Assembly (NCBI GenBank): GCA_964589825.1
Contig: CAZPUS010000013.1
Coordinates: 1-64,000 of the forward strand
Reading direction: 5' to 3'
DNA: 64,000 nt
DNA from: CAZPUS01 sp964589825
GTDB taxonomy: Bacteria; Fibrobacterota; Chitinivibrionia; Chitinivibrionales; WJKA01
Position numbers and translations under genes: made by a program. The notes under the pieces were generated by a model, which saw only the letters and a program-made list of their open reading frames with translations, searched no databases and was not told the origin of the DNA. Shown one piece after another: positions 17,698-25,761 of the stretch (the stretch's first letter is position 1; each line of letters starts with the position of its first letter).

Positions 17698-18412
17698 GGC
17701 CTGGCATGAGCTTTATTCTTTCGATCGGCAGCTGCGACGGGAAAAAGGCATCGAGATGCTTGCAGGTGTGGATGAGGCAGGGAGGGGTCCGCTTGCCGGG
17801 CCGGTGGTTGCGGCAGCGGTAATACTTGACCCGCATCCGGCGCCGGGTACTGAAATCACGGGCCTCGACGACTCAAAGAAGCTTTCACCAGGCACACGTG
17901 CACGTATTTTGCGGCATATACGCAGAAACGTGTGTGCACTCGCTGTTGCTGCGTCAGATGTGGAAGAAATCGAACGCAGCAATATCCGCCAGGCAACACT
18001 CAATGCCATGACACGTGCACTGAAGCGGCTATCAGTCGGCTGGGACCATGCGGTTATCGACGGCAATTGCAGCATGAGTGAGTCCGCATGGCAGGGAAGG
18101 CTTACCACCTGTGTGGGAGGTGATCGAAAAAGTGCCTCTGTTGCAGCTGCATCTATCGTTGCCAAACAGGTGCGTGATCGACTGATGCGGCGATATCATT
18201 ATCGCTACCCGGAATATGGCTTTGACCGTCACGCAGGGTATGGCACACAGGCGCACCGTGATGCAATCCTTCGTTTCGGTTTGTGTGCGCAGCATCGCAG
18301 CAGCTTCTGCCGCCGCCTTGTGCAACATACCCGACTGCAACAGAGCGAACTCGCACTGGATGGAAATGGTACGGAAACAGTGGATGCCGCAGAGGGATTC
18401 ACCAGGATATGA
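17690..18412 (+). CDS. rnhB: Ribonuclease HII
   Basis: Endonuclease that cuts RNA in RNA-DNA hybrids, including single ribonucleotides in DNA. The 240-residue protein carries the type 2 RNase H signature: GVDEAGRGPLAGPVVAAAV with catalytic Asp28 and Glu29, GLDDSKKLSPGTRARI, the third acidic site in AVIDGN, and DRKSASVAAASIVAKQVRDRLM followed by YPEYGFDRHAGYGTQAH. The C-terminal ~35 residues (from LQQSELALDG) form an extension beyond the usual end of the family and look unstructured. It overlaps purN by 8 nt, so the two are co-transcribed. Such grouping of rnhB with unrelated housekeeping genes is common. Confidence 0.96.
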   Translation: MSKAWHELYSFDRQLRREKGIEMLAGVDEAGRGPLAGPVVAAAVILDPHPAPGTEITGLDDSKKLSPGTRARILRHIRRNVCALAVAASDVEEIERSNIRQATLNAMTRALKRLSVGWDHAVIDGNCSMSESAWQGRLTTCVGGDRKSASVAAASIVAKQVRDRLMRRYHYRYPEYGFDRHAGYGTQAHRDAILRFGLCAQHRSSFCRRLVQHTRLQQSELALDGNGTETVDAAEGFTRI

Positions 18413-18522
18413 GAAACAATCGTTCAGGTCAGGTTTTGATAGGTACCGGTCAGTAAGGTCGGTAAGATCGGGTGGATAATAAACGAACGCTATCTTTTCA
18501 CTACGATAATAAGGAGATGACT

Positions 18523-19827
18523 GTGGCCCAGATTAAACCCTTTCGCGGATACAGGTATACGCTTTCACGCCCCGAGGAACTTGCACGGGTAATTGCCCCG
18601 CCATACGATATGATCGATGGTACCATGCGCGAGCAGCTCTATGGGCAGGATGAGCGAAACTGTGTGCGGCTGATTCAGAACAAACCCGAAGCGCAGGACA
18701 GTACGAACCGGGATCGTCATGCCCGGGCAACGCGTATTATGCAGGAGTGGATCACCAGGGGTGTTCTGCAACGTGATTCGGAGCCGGGAATTTATCCCTA
18801 TCGACAGCAGTTTACCGTCGGATCGGGTGAGTATGCTACAGAATATGTGCGTACCGGTGTAATTATGCGGCTCAGACTTGTCGATTTTAGTGAAAAAATC
18901 GTGATACCTCACGAGCATACGCTGCCCGGGCCAAAGTACGACCGTTATGAATTGCTGCAGGAGATGCGGTGCAATACGGGGCTTATTTTCGGTCTGGTCC
19001 CCGATGATGGCGAATTGTACCGGACAATGTGCGATTCGGTAACCGGTGAACCACAAGGCGTGTGCACCGACGAGGCGGGTGTTACCCATCAGCTTTATCA
19101 TTCGAATGATGCGTCGGTGATTGATTCGCTCGTACAACTCGTCGCCGATCGTACGGTGCTTATTGCGGACGGCCATCATCGGTATGAAACGTCACTGAAA
19201 TATGCACGGGAGACCAATACACCCGAATCGGATTACGTGATGATTCAGCTCGTTTCCATGGCGGACAAGGGGCTGGTGATTCGTCCGTTTCATCGTATGG
19301 TAAAGGTCCAGGACGGCGTGAGCGCCGACGGTGTGGTCGAAAAGCTGTCCGGGTATTTTTCGATGCAGTCCCTGGGTGAGGCAAAGGAAGAGACCGTGAA
19401 GGAATTCTGTGACGGGGAAGATACCGAAGATATGCTGTACCTCGACGCGTATTCACATACGCTCTATCGTCTTTCTCTCAACGATAAGGGGGAAAAGGCG
19501 GTGCAGGAGAGGGATAACGGGATGTCGTCAAGGTGGAACCATCTCGATGTTTCACTTATCAATACAATATTCGTCGAACGCATTCTTTCCATGCCCTCGG
19601 ACGGCGAAACACTTCACTCGCTTCTTGAGTATGTAAAAGACTTCAAGGTAGCCTTCGATACGGTAATGAACTCATCCGAATACTATGGGTGTTTTTTCCT
19701 TACACCTTCGAGCATGGAAAAAGTGCGTGAGCTCGTTGGCAGCGGAGAGCGCATGCCGCAGAAATCGACCAATTTTTACCCGAAGTGCTATTCAGGTATG
19801 GTTTTTAACTCTCTGGAGAGTGAATGA
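18523..19827 (+). CDS. DUF1015 family protein
   Basis: A ~434-residue soluble protein of the DUF1015 family, recognised by IKPFRGYRYTLSRPEELARVIAPPYDMI at the N-terminus (family pattern: PF-A-R-V-APPYDV), VIPHEHTLPGPKYDRYEL, NTGLIFGLVPD and the highly conserved IADGHHRYETSLKYAR centre. Some related proteins (SbnI/SerK type) phosphorylate free serine, so a small-molecule kinase is possible but unproven here. The start is best placed at GTG 18523: AAGGAG at 18511-18516 is 6 nt upstream of it but touches the in-frame ATG at 18517; the frame is open to 18472. Its stop overlaps the next gene by ATGA. Confidence 0.88.
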   Translation: MAQIKPFRGYRYTLSRPEELARVIAPPYDMIDGTMREQLYGQDERNCVRLIQNKPEAQDSTNRDRHARATRIMQEWITRGVLQRDSEPGIYPYRQQFTVGSGEYATEYVRTGVIMRLRLVDFSEKIVIPHEHTLPGPKYDRYELLQEMRCNTGLIFGLVPDDGELYRTMCDSVTGEPQGVCTDEAGVTHQLYHSNDASVIDSLVQLVADRTVLIADGHHRYETSLKYARETNTPESDYVMIQLVSMADKGLVIRPFHRMVKVQDGVSADGVVEKLSGYFSMQSLGEAKEETVKEFCDGEDTEDMLYLDAYSHTLYRLSLNDKGEKAVQERDNGMSSRWNHLDVSLINTIFVERILSMPSDGETLHSLLEYVKDFKVAFDTVMNSSEYYGCFFLTPSSMEKVRELVGSGERMPQKSTNFYPKCYSGMVFNSLESE

Positions 19828-20864
19828 AGTCCGCGCGTTGGCTGCAGTATGCCGCCGGGATTGTAATCGGCGGCACGGGCATATTCGTATTTCTGCGTGG
19901 CATCGATATACGTATGTTGCTGCAGCATCTGAGCGGTATACCCCTGTTATCGGTACTGGGATCCTGTGCGCTTTTTCTGGTGTCGCTCAAGCTGCGTGAG
20001 CTGCGATGGCGCGTGATACTTTCGGCAAAGGATGGCCGGTATACCCCATCACTCTACCGGGTGACCGTGGTAGGGTATATGCTCAATAACATTTTCCCGG
20101 CCCGTATGGGAGAAGCGGCCCGTATGCTGTTGCTATGGAAACGCGGTGAGTACGGACTGCTTCGCTGCATAGGCTCGCTCTTTATGGAGCGCGTGCTGGA
20201 CGGGATCGTACTTGTCTCGCTATTTGTGCTGGGCGTCGTGCTCGTGCCGGTTCCGGATGTGTATACCGGTGCAGCGTGGGGTGGCGGCGCAGTGGTCGCA
20301 GCGGTGTGTGTGATGTTGTGTGCGTATCGCGCGGGCTACCCTTTCGTGATGCGGCTGCATCAATTCATTCAGGGGAAACTTCCGGATGTGTGGGCACGGC
20401 GGTACGGCAAAGTGGAAAAAGAGATAAGCGAAAATTTGTACTGGCTCTGGAGCCGGCAAAGAACCGCTCACATGGTACTGCTTTCATTCGCAGTGATTTT
20501 CTGTTACGTAATTATCGTGGTGCTGCTTGTCAACCGCTGGCCCGACTACCATCTGGCCCATGCAATGGTGACTCATTTTATCGGAGACATCGGTGCGATT
20601 ATTCCCCTTTCACCCGGATATATCGGTACGGTCCATGCATTTTTGCGTATGGGACTGACTGCGACCGGCGTGGCGACCCAGCGGGCGGCTGCGGTAGCGG
20701 TTGTCTATCATGCAGCCGGGTATATTCCGGTCACTCTTCTCGGGCTATTTTATTTTTCACGAATGGATGTCTCTTTTTCGGTGCTTTCACATGCAAAGGA
20801 GTCGATACAGCGACTGCAGCGTACCCGGGAAGAGAGCTCATCGCTACACAAGGAGGAACAATGA
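19824..20864 (+). CDS. Flippase-like membrane protein (UPF0104/LPG synthase TM domain)
   Basis: A 346-residue polytopic membrane protein of the lysylphosphatidylglycerol synthase transmembrane family, intact unlike its relative at 8680-9681. Family landmarks are LRELRWRVILSAKDGRYTPSLYRVTVVGYMLNNIFPARMGEAARMLLL, a conserved R-G-E-x-xR loop, FMERVLDGIVL and, in the C-terminal half, IGAIIPLSPGYIGTVHAFLRMGL. Seven to eight hydrophobic helices are visible. Stand-alone members lack the aminoacyl-transfer domain and are thought to move or organise lipids. It overlaps the DUF1015 gene and the following small gene by ATGA, so three genes are translationally coupled. The tail after the last helix is charged and coiled-coil-like. 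Confidence 0.88.
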   Translation: MKSARWLQYAAGIVIGGTGIFVFLRGIDIRMLLQHLSGIPLLSVLGSCALFLVSLKLRELRWRVILSAKDGRYTPSLYRVTVVGYMLNNIFPARMGEAARMLLLWKRGEYGLLRCIGSLFMERVLDGIVLVSLFVLGVVLVPVPDVYTGAAWGGGAVVAAVCVMLCAYRAGYPFVMRLHQFIQGKLPDVWARRYGKVEKEISENLYWLWSRQRTAHMVLLSFAVIFCYVIIVVLLVNRWPDYHLAHAMVTHFIGDIGAIIPLSPGYIGTVHAFLRMGLTATGVATQRAAAVAVVYHAAGYIPVTLLGLFYFSRMDVSFSVLSHAKESIQRLQRTREESSSLHKEEQ

Positions 20865-21238
20865 GCAACGCCAAAAAACGTCACGGGTGTCTGAGCGCAT
20901 TTTTGATATTTCTTCTGGCAGGTAACGCGGCGGCTGCATTCACGTATCTGTTTTTCTCAGAGTATGTTCGTGGCACGTTGCCTCAGTCGCCTGCATGGAC
21001 CGTGCCGGTACTGGGACTGCTCAGTATTTGTAACTGTGTCTTTGCGGCCGCCCTGTTTTTTATGAAGAAATGGGGATTCCTGGGGTTCGTGTTTTCGAGT
21101 ATCGCCGCACTCATGATAAATCTTGTCTGGCTCGATATCGGGTTTTGGCGGTCGTTGTCAGGGTTGATCGGTGTGGTTGTTTTGTATGGAGTACTGCATA
21201 TCGGTAAGGAGAATCAGGGATGGAGACAGCTGGAGTAG
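20861..21238 (+). CDS. Small four-helix membrane protein of unknown function
   Basis: A 125-residue protein with a strong ribosome binding site (AAGGAGG at about 20849-20855) and an ATGA overlap with the upstream flippase-like gene. Four hydrophobic segments are visible: CLSAFLIFLLAGNAAAAFTYLFF, VPVLGLLSICNCVFAAALFF, FLGFVFSSIAALMINLVW and LSGLIGVVVLYGVL. Loops are short, with positive charges at the N-terminus (KKRHG), so the N-terminus is probably cytoplasmic. I do not recognise a named family. Its tight coupling to the UPF0104-type protein suggests a partner in the same envelope process. Confidence 0.75.
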   Translation: MSNAKKRHGCLSAFLIFLLAGNAAAAFTYLFFSEYVRGTLPQSPAWTVPVLGLLSICNCVFAAALFFMKKWGFLGFVFSSIAALMINLVWLDIGFWRSLSGLIGVVVLYGVLHIGKENQGWRQLE

Positions 21239-21456
21239 ATACCCCGTTTCGCTTCTGTCAGGAGACCAAGACGATACCGGGCACAGGTTAGATACAGCCA
21301 CAATAGCGGCGTTTCACTTTTGGGCTGTCCTCACTTTTATCATCAGGGTGTTGTGCACTAAGATTTCTTTGGAGGTTCGTACGTCGGGAGGGCACCAGGT
21401 CGCGGATTCAATGGTGAGTCTGTCCGCGGTTAATTGCCGGATAACTGCGATGAATA

Positions 21457-21494
21457 TAAAAACGGCGCCTGCATAACGAGGATGCCGACGCCGC
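21457..21494 (-). terminator. Rho-independent terminator of the TonB-dependent receptor gene
   Basis: On the minus strand CGGCG...GCAT, a 7 nt loop, then ATGC...CGCCG is followed at once by TTTTT. It lies about 30 nt after the receptor stop codon at 21524. The stem has one internal mismatch region but strong G/C pairing. Confidence 0.75.
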
Positions 21495-21523
21495 TGGAGT
21501 AGAGAAAGAGGAGGTGCTGTCTC

Positions 21524-24325
21524 TCAGAGGTGATACTTGATACCGAAACGTCCCCACCAGGAGTAGTATTCGTTCTGCATGGTGAATTTTTCTTCTCCCT
21601 GATAGTAGCGCATCGATTCGTTGGTTAGGTTTACCAGCTCTACGAATATGGTAAGTCGTTCCTGCAACGTATAGCTGGCCGAAGCATCGAGCTGCATGTG
21701 GGCATCGTGGTGACGGTCTGACGAGGCGTCCTCACCGATGGCATCCGGATCGATGAACGAGCTGTGCATGTTGAGTGTGACACGTGAGGAGAGACCGAAC
21801 TTGTCATAGCCGAGTGCTACGTTTCCGGAGTGGTCCGCCTGACCTGGGTTGTTGATGGTTCTGAGTCCGGCGCCCTGTTCGAATTCCACTTCCGCTTCGG
21901 ACCATACGTAGGTATAGTTTCCGTAAATGCCGAATCCGCTCCAGAACGAGGGCAGAAAGGTGAGCTGCTTTTCGAGACTGAGCTCAAAGCCCAGCACTTG
22001 AGCCGTTTCACCGTTTCTTGACATCTCATATTCGGCCTCGGTAACCTGTATGGTATCTCCGTCATCCAGGTACTGTACACCGCTGGTGTCGGTTTCCCAG
22101 GTCTGTTTGTAAATAAAATCGCTGATGTGTTTGAAAAACACGCCGGCAGAGGCGATACCGAGTGTCGGGAAATAATACTCACCGAGTAAATCGGCGTTCC
22201 AGGAGGTCGTGGGGTCAAGGTTAAAATTACCTTTTGCTATTTCCACCACTTCATCATCATATTCCGCGTACACGTAAGGTACGAGCTCCCAGTAATCGGG
22301 ACGAGTAAAGCCGCGCGTGACGGCCCCTTTTACGTGCATATTGTTGTTGAAGGAGTATTTAGCATGCAGCATGGGCAAAACAGTGGGGTAGGATGTTTCC
22401 TTTGATTGTTTCGGAGGTGCGGACGCATCCGCATCGGTATAATCATCCGCATTGTCGAGCCTGTAGGCTTCGTAAGAAAGCATGGTATGCTCAACACGTG
22501 CGCCGCCAAGAAGCGAAAGTGCATCCATTGTCATTTTGGCCTGAAGGTAGCCGGCCGCCACATCTTCGGTTGCATTGTAGTCGGTGCCCCAGGTGTCTTC
22601 CGCATCGATTTCATCCAGTGCAAAGTCGTCGGTGTTGTTGTTATAAAAATCGAGCGCTTCTTTTTCACCCGGCATGTTTTTGTTTATAAGTCCGTCGTAT
22701 TTTCCGTCGATTGCCAGATGGTTTTTGTCTACCAGGTCGCCAGTAACCTGGTCGAGTGTATAGTCGTCGTCACCGTCCCACTCGTACTTCTTTTTGATGT
22801 TATCGCGCTCTTTTTGTTTGCGCCGTCCCTTTACCCCGAATTTGGCCTCACACGGAAAATCGCCGGCATAAAAGGGAAGAGCCGCGTTGATTTCACCTTC
22901 GATGTTCTGGTCGGTGGTGAGGTTGTCTTCGTATTCGAGTTCGTTGTGCTCGTAAAGAGAGGCGTCGTTCATATCAATATCGTTTCCGTCTTCGTCAACG
23001 ATACTTGCAGGGGTAGGCACATCGTATTCACCGGTATTCCACGTTACGGTCACATCCTCAAGCGCATATGCCTGGTCATGGCGATCCGGCTCATTTTCCT
23101 GCGCATAGCCGTAGCCCACACGCATATCGAGCGCCAGCGGGCCGGCAGGCATCTCTGCGCCCAGATTGACACCGATGATATCCTGGATTTCGTAGCGGTC
23201 CTTGAGTCTGCGACCGAGTTCATCCTCTTCGATGGTCTGGCGCACGCGTACTTCGTCGTCGCCAAAACGGTTGAAAATACCGCTGATATAGGCGGAGGCC
23301 TGACTGGTGAACGCATAATCGAGTGTGGCGTTTGCACTGATGCGGTCACGTGTGAGTCGATAGTCGCGTATCTCGAGCTCGTCCACTTCACCTTCGTCCC
23401 ATTCCATTTCGATGTTGTCGGACCCCCGGTTCTCCGCATAGTAGCTTCCACCGGCAAGCACTCCCAGTTTCCCGTCCAGAAAGCGTTTGCCGGCCATAAA
23501 GGATCCTTCGCCGTTCATGGGCAGCATGTCGTCTTCGTCACGATTGAGGAGGTTGTTGTAGCCGCCTGCCATGGTAATGGAGAGATCGAAATCTTCGGAC
23601 GCCGCTTTTTTCGTAGTGAGATTGACTATCCCCGCCACACCACCGGCATCCATTTCAGGAGTCGGCGCTTTTTGTACCTGGATGGAAGCGAGCGCGTCCG
23701 CAGGAATCACATCGAGTGCGACCGCACGACCGTCGCCTTCGGGAGAGGGTATTTCGACACCGTTTATTGTGACTGCAGTCAACGATGGTTCCGATCCGCG
23801 AAGCTGTATATAGCGTCCCTGGCCCTGGTCCCGCTGTACCGTGATACCACTTACACGCTGTAGTGCTTCGGCTGTGTTGTGATCCGGATAGCGGCCGATA
23901 TAATCGGCGGAGAGTACGTTGGTGATATTATCGGCGTTTTTTTGCATGTTGAGTGCGTTGACACGGCCTTTCTGTATACCGACAACCGTCATTTCGGGAA
24001 GCTGGTGCGTTCCCTGCGCAAGAGTGGCATCAGCTTCGACCGCCCCGTCCTGAGGTACACTGACCCGAACTGTGTCGGTGCGGTGTCCGATGGCGGAAAA
24101 CACCAGCTGTGCAGGTCCGCCCGCAACACCGCGCAGGGTATAGGAGCCTTCTTCGTTCGTCATGGTCGATTTTTTACCTTCGAGCATTTTCACCTTTACT
24201 CCCGGGATTGCGCCCCCGCCTTTGGCTAGTGTTACTTTTCCTGTAATGGTCCCTGCGATCGAGCCTGCGGTGAGCACACATATTCCGAGTACCGCTCCCG
24301 CCCTGCTACGTGCTGCTGTCAGCAT
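21524..24325 (-). CDS. TonB-dependent outer-membrane receptor, probably phosphate-regulated
   Basis: The 933-residue protein has a signal peptide (AGAVLGICVLTAGSIAG), a carboxypeptidase-regulatory-like beta-sandwich (residues ~25-105: GTITGKVTLAKGGGAIPGVKV ... GSYTLRGVAGG), a plug domain (DIT-NVLSADYIGRYPDHNTAEALQRVSGI, RGSEPSLTAVTING, GGVAGIVNLTTKK) and a beta barrel ending in RFGIKYHL with the expected terminal aromatic/hydrophobic pattern. It imports a substrate across the outer membrane with TonB energy. ATG 24325 is chosen for AAGGAG 8 nt upstream. The adjacent divergent gene is a beta-propeller phytase; such pairs are known in other Gram-negatives and suggest uptake of inositol phosphates or phytate breakdown products. 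Four Pho-box-like repeats upstream (24399-24442) support control by phosphate. Confidence 0.93.
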   Translation of the reverse strand: MLTAARSRAGAVLGICVLTAGSIAGTITGKVTLAKGGGAIPGVKVKMLEGKKSTMTNEEGSYTLRGVAGGPAQLVFSAIGHRTDTVRVSVPQDGAVEADATLAQGTHQLPEMTVVGIQKGRVNALNMQKNADNITNVLSADYIGRYPDHNTAEALQRVSGITVQRDQGQGRYIQLRGSEPSLTAVTINGVEIPSPEGDGRAVALDVIPADALASIQVQKAPTPEMDAGGVAGIVNLTTKKAASEDFDLSITMAGGYNNLLNRDEDDMLPMNGEGSFMAGKRFLDGKLGVLAGGSYYAENRGSDNIEMEWDEGEVDELEIRDYRLTRDRISANATLDYAFTSQASAYISGIFNRFGDDEVRVRQTIEEDELGRRLKDRYEIQDIIGVNLGAEMPAGPLALDMRVGYGYAQENEPDRHDQAYALEDVTVTWNTGEYDVPTPASIVDEDGNDIDMNDASLYEHNELEYEDNLTTDQNIEGEINAALPFYAGDFPCEAKFGVKGRRKQKERDNIKKKYEWDGDDDYTLDQVTGDLVDKNHLAIDGKYDGLINKNMPGEKEALDFYNNNTDDFALDEIDAEDTWGTDYNATEDVAAGYLQAKMTMDALSLLGGARVEHTMLSYEAYRLDNADDYTDADASAPPKQSKETSYPTVLPMLHAKYSFNNNMHVKGAVTRGFTRPDYWELVPYVYAEYDDEVVEIAKGNFNLDPTTSWNADLLGEYYFPTLGIASAGVFFKHISDFIYKQTWETDTSGVQYLDDGDTIQVTEAEYEMSRNGETAQVLGFELSLEKQLTFLPSFWSGFGIYGNYTYVWSEAEVEFEQGAGLRTINNPGQADHSGNVALGYDKFGLSSRVTLNMHSSFIDPDAIGEDASSDRHHDAHMQLDASASYTLQERLTIFVELVNLTNESMRYYQGEEKFTMQNEYYSWWGRFGIKYHL

Positions 24326-24386
24326 ACACACATCTCCTTGTGTTAAAATTAGGTTACTCCTTAGGCAATAGTCTGATTCGGACATT

Positions 24387-24392
24387 AAAATA
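24387..24392 (-). promoter_or_regulatory. Possible -10 element for the receptor gene
   Basis: TATTTT read on the minus strand, 8 nt downstream of the last Pho-box-like repeat and ~60 nt before the receptor start codon. This is the place where a PhoB-activated promoter, which lacks a normal -35, would have its -10. Weak on sequence alone. Confidence 0.4.
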
Positions 24393-24398
24393 CCGCTC

Positions 24399-24442
24399 CA
24401 ATGTAAGAACAATGTTAGATCAATGTTAGTTTTCTGTTAGGC
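24399..24442 (-). promoter_or_regulatory. Four tandem 11 bp repeats, Pho-box-like operator
   Basis: On the plus strand the units are CAATGTAAGAA, CAATGTTAGAT, CAATGTTAGTT and a degenerate TTCTGTTAGGC. Read toward the receptor gene this gives CTAACAT-TGAT-CTAACAT-TGTT-CTTACAT: 7-mers spaced by 4 nt, the exact architecture of E. coli Pho boxes (CTGTCAT repeats at 11 bp period). The site lies ~75-117 nt upstream of the receptor start and ~155 nt upstream of the phytase start. Confidence 0.7.
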
Positions 24443-24598
24443 GGTTTGAAAGTGCGGTAACGTAAACTATTTTCATCTCAACTGAGCGGTTTTTTTGATG
24501 AAAGTGATGTCCCGCACAATGAAGTATACTGTAGCACTAATGAACAACAAAACCCGAATCACCGATTTTTTAATGTTCGATATTAAAAGGAGCGTACA

Positions 24599-25708
24599 AT
24601 GACTATGATGCGTATAACGACGGTTGCGGTTGCAGGATGTGCAGTTGTCGGTATGATTGCAGGCGGATGCGGAAAAAGCGGGCAGAAGCAATCCGGTGGC
24701 GACACAATGCGAAAAAAATTTACGGTAACCGCGGATGTGGAGACAAAGCCGGTACGATCCAGCGGCGATGCTGCGGATGATATGTGTATCTGGATTCATC
24801 CTGACGATCCGGAAAAGTCCCGCATCATCGGAACCGATAAAAACGAAGAGACCGGGGGGCTTTGTGTGTACGATCTGCAGGGCAATCTCGTTCAGTTCGT
24901 GGATGATCCCGGCCCCAATAATGTAGATTGCCGCTACGGATTTACACTTACCGACAACAGGGAAATCGATGTCGTGACTGCCAGCTGCGACAGAGACAGT
25001 ACCATCATGATCTATGGAATCGATGAGGAGAACGCGAGACTGCACAAACTCGAAGCACGTGAGATACATACGATCAAGGCCTATGGGATCGGTATGTACA
25101 AGAGTCCCGAAAGCGGAAAAATGTATTCCTTTGTCAACGACAGGCAAGGTAACGTGGTGCAGTGGCTTTTGAAACCCGACGGAAGCGGAAAGATCGATGC
25201 CGAAGAGGTGCGTCGTTTCTCGGTTTCGTCCAAAACCGAAGGATGCGTGGCCGATGACGAGGCACAAGTGGTTTATATAGGAGAAGAGGCGCGTGGAATA
25301 TGGAAATTTGCAGCGGAGCCCGATGACACTGCCGAGGGAGTCCTCATCGATTCAATCCATGCGCAGGGGCCCATGCCCAGAGAAGATGTCGAAGGTCTTG
25401 CTCTGTACAAGACCGGACAACGGGAAGGATATCTGCTCGCCTCGAGTCAGGGTGACAGTAGTTTTGCGGTTTATTCACGCACCGAGCCGCATGCCTATAT
25501 CGGCTCGTTCACAATAGTTGGTGGAGATGTCACAGACGGCGCCGAGGAGACCGATGGTATCGAGGCGACCGGTGTAGCGCTGGGCGCACAGTTTCCCCGC
25601 GGCGTTTTTGTCGTACAGGATGGTATCAATCCCGGTGCGAACCAGAATTTCAAATACGTTGCGTGGGAAAAAATCGCACACGAGTTTGAAAAACTACGCA
25701 GCGAATAG
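24599..25708 (+). CDS. Beta-propeller phytase, lipoprotein
   Basis: A 369-residue predicted lipoprotein: a short hydrophobic signal ends in IAGG-Cys24, a plausible lipobox, so the mature protein is anchored to a membrane. The body matches the 3-phytase/beta-propeller phytase family: SSGDAADDMCIWIHPDDPEKSRIIGTDK, GLCVYDLQGNLVQ, NNVDCRYGF, VNDRQGNVVQW, TEGCVADDEAQVVYIGEEARGIW, ADDTAEG-like segment PMPREDVEGLALY and VVQDG. These enzymes remove phosphates from calcium-phytate using calcium in the propeller. AAAAGGAG lies 8 nt upstream of ATG 24599. It is divergent from the TonB-dependent receptor, with a Pho-box-like operator between them, so both are probably induced by phosphate shortage. Confidence 0.94.
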   Translation: MTMMRITTVAVAGCAVVGMIAGGCGKSGQKQSGGDTMRKKFTVTADVETKPVRSSGDAADDMCIWIHPDDPEKSRIIGTDKNEETGGLCVYDLQGNLVQFVDDPGPNNVDCRYGFTLTDNREIDVVTASCDRDSTIMIYGIDEENARLHKLEAREIHTIKAYGIGMYKSPESGKMYSFVNDRQGNVVQWLLKPDGSGKIDAEEVRRFSVSSKTEGCVADDEAQVVYIGEEARGIWKFAAEPDDTAEGVLIDSIHAQGPMPREDVEGLALYKTGQREGYLLASSQGDSSFAVYSRTEPHAYIGSFTIVGGDVTDGAEETDGIEATGVALGAQFPRGVFVVQDGINPGANQNFKYVAWEKIAHEFEKLRSE

Positions 25709-25761
25709 GAAGGGGAGAGGGGTATCGCAGCTGCCCCGAACCGATTATGTACCACGAGGTA

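Noticed and set aside
22406..23863. 485-codon open frame antisense to the TonB-dependent receptor
   Set aside because: It is the complement of a clear receptor coding region; composition is Val/Phe-rich with no domain, and long antisense frames are common here.
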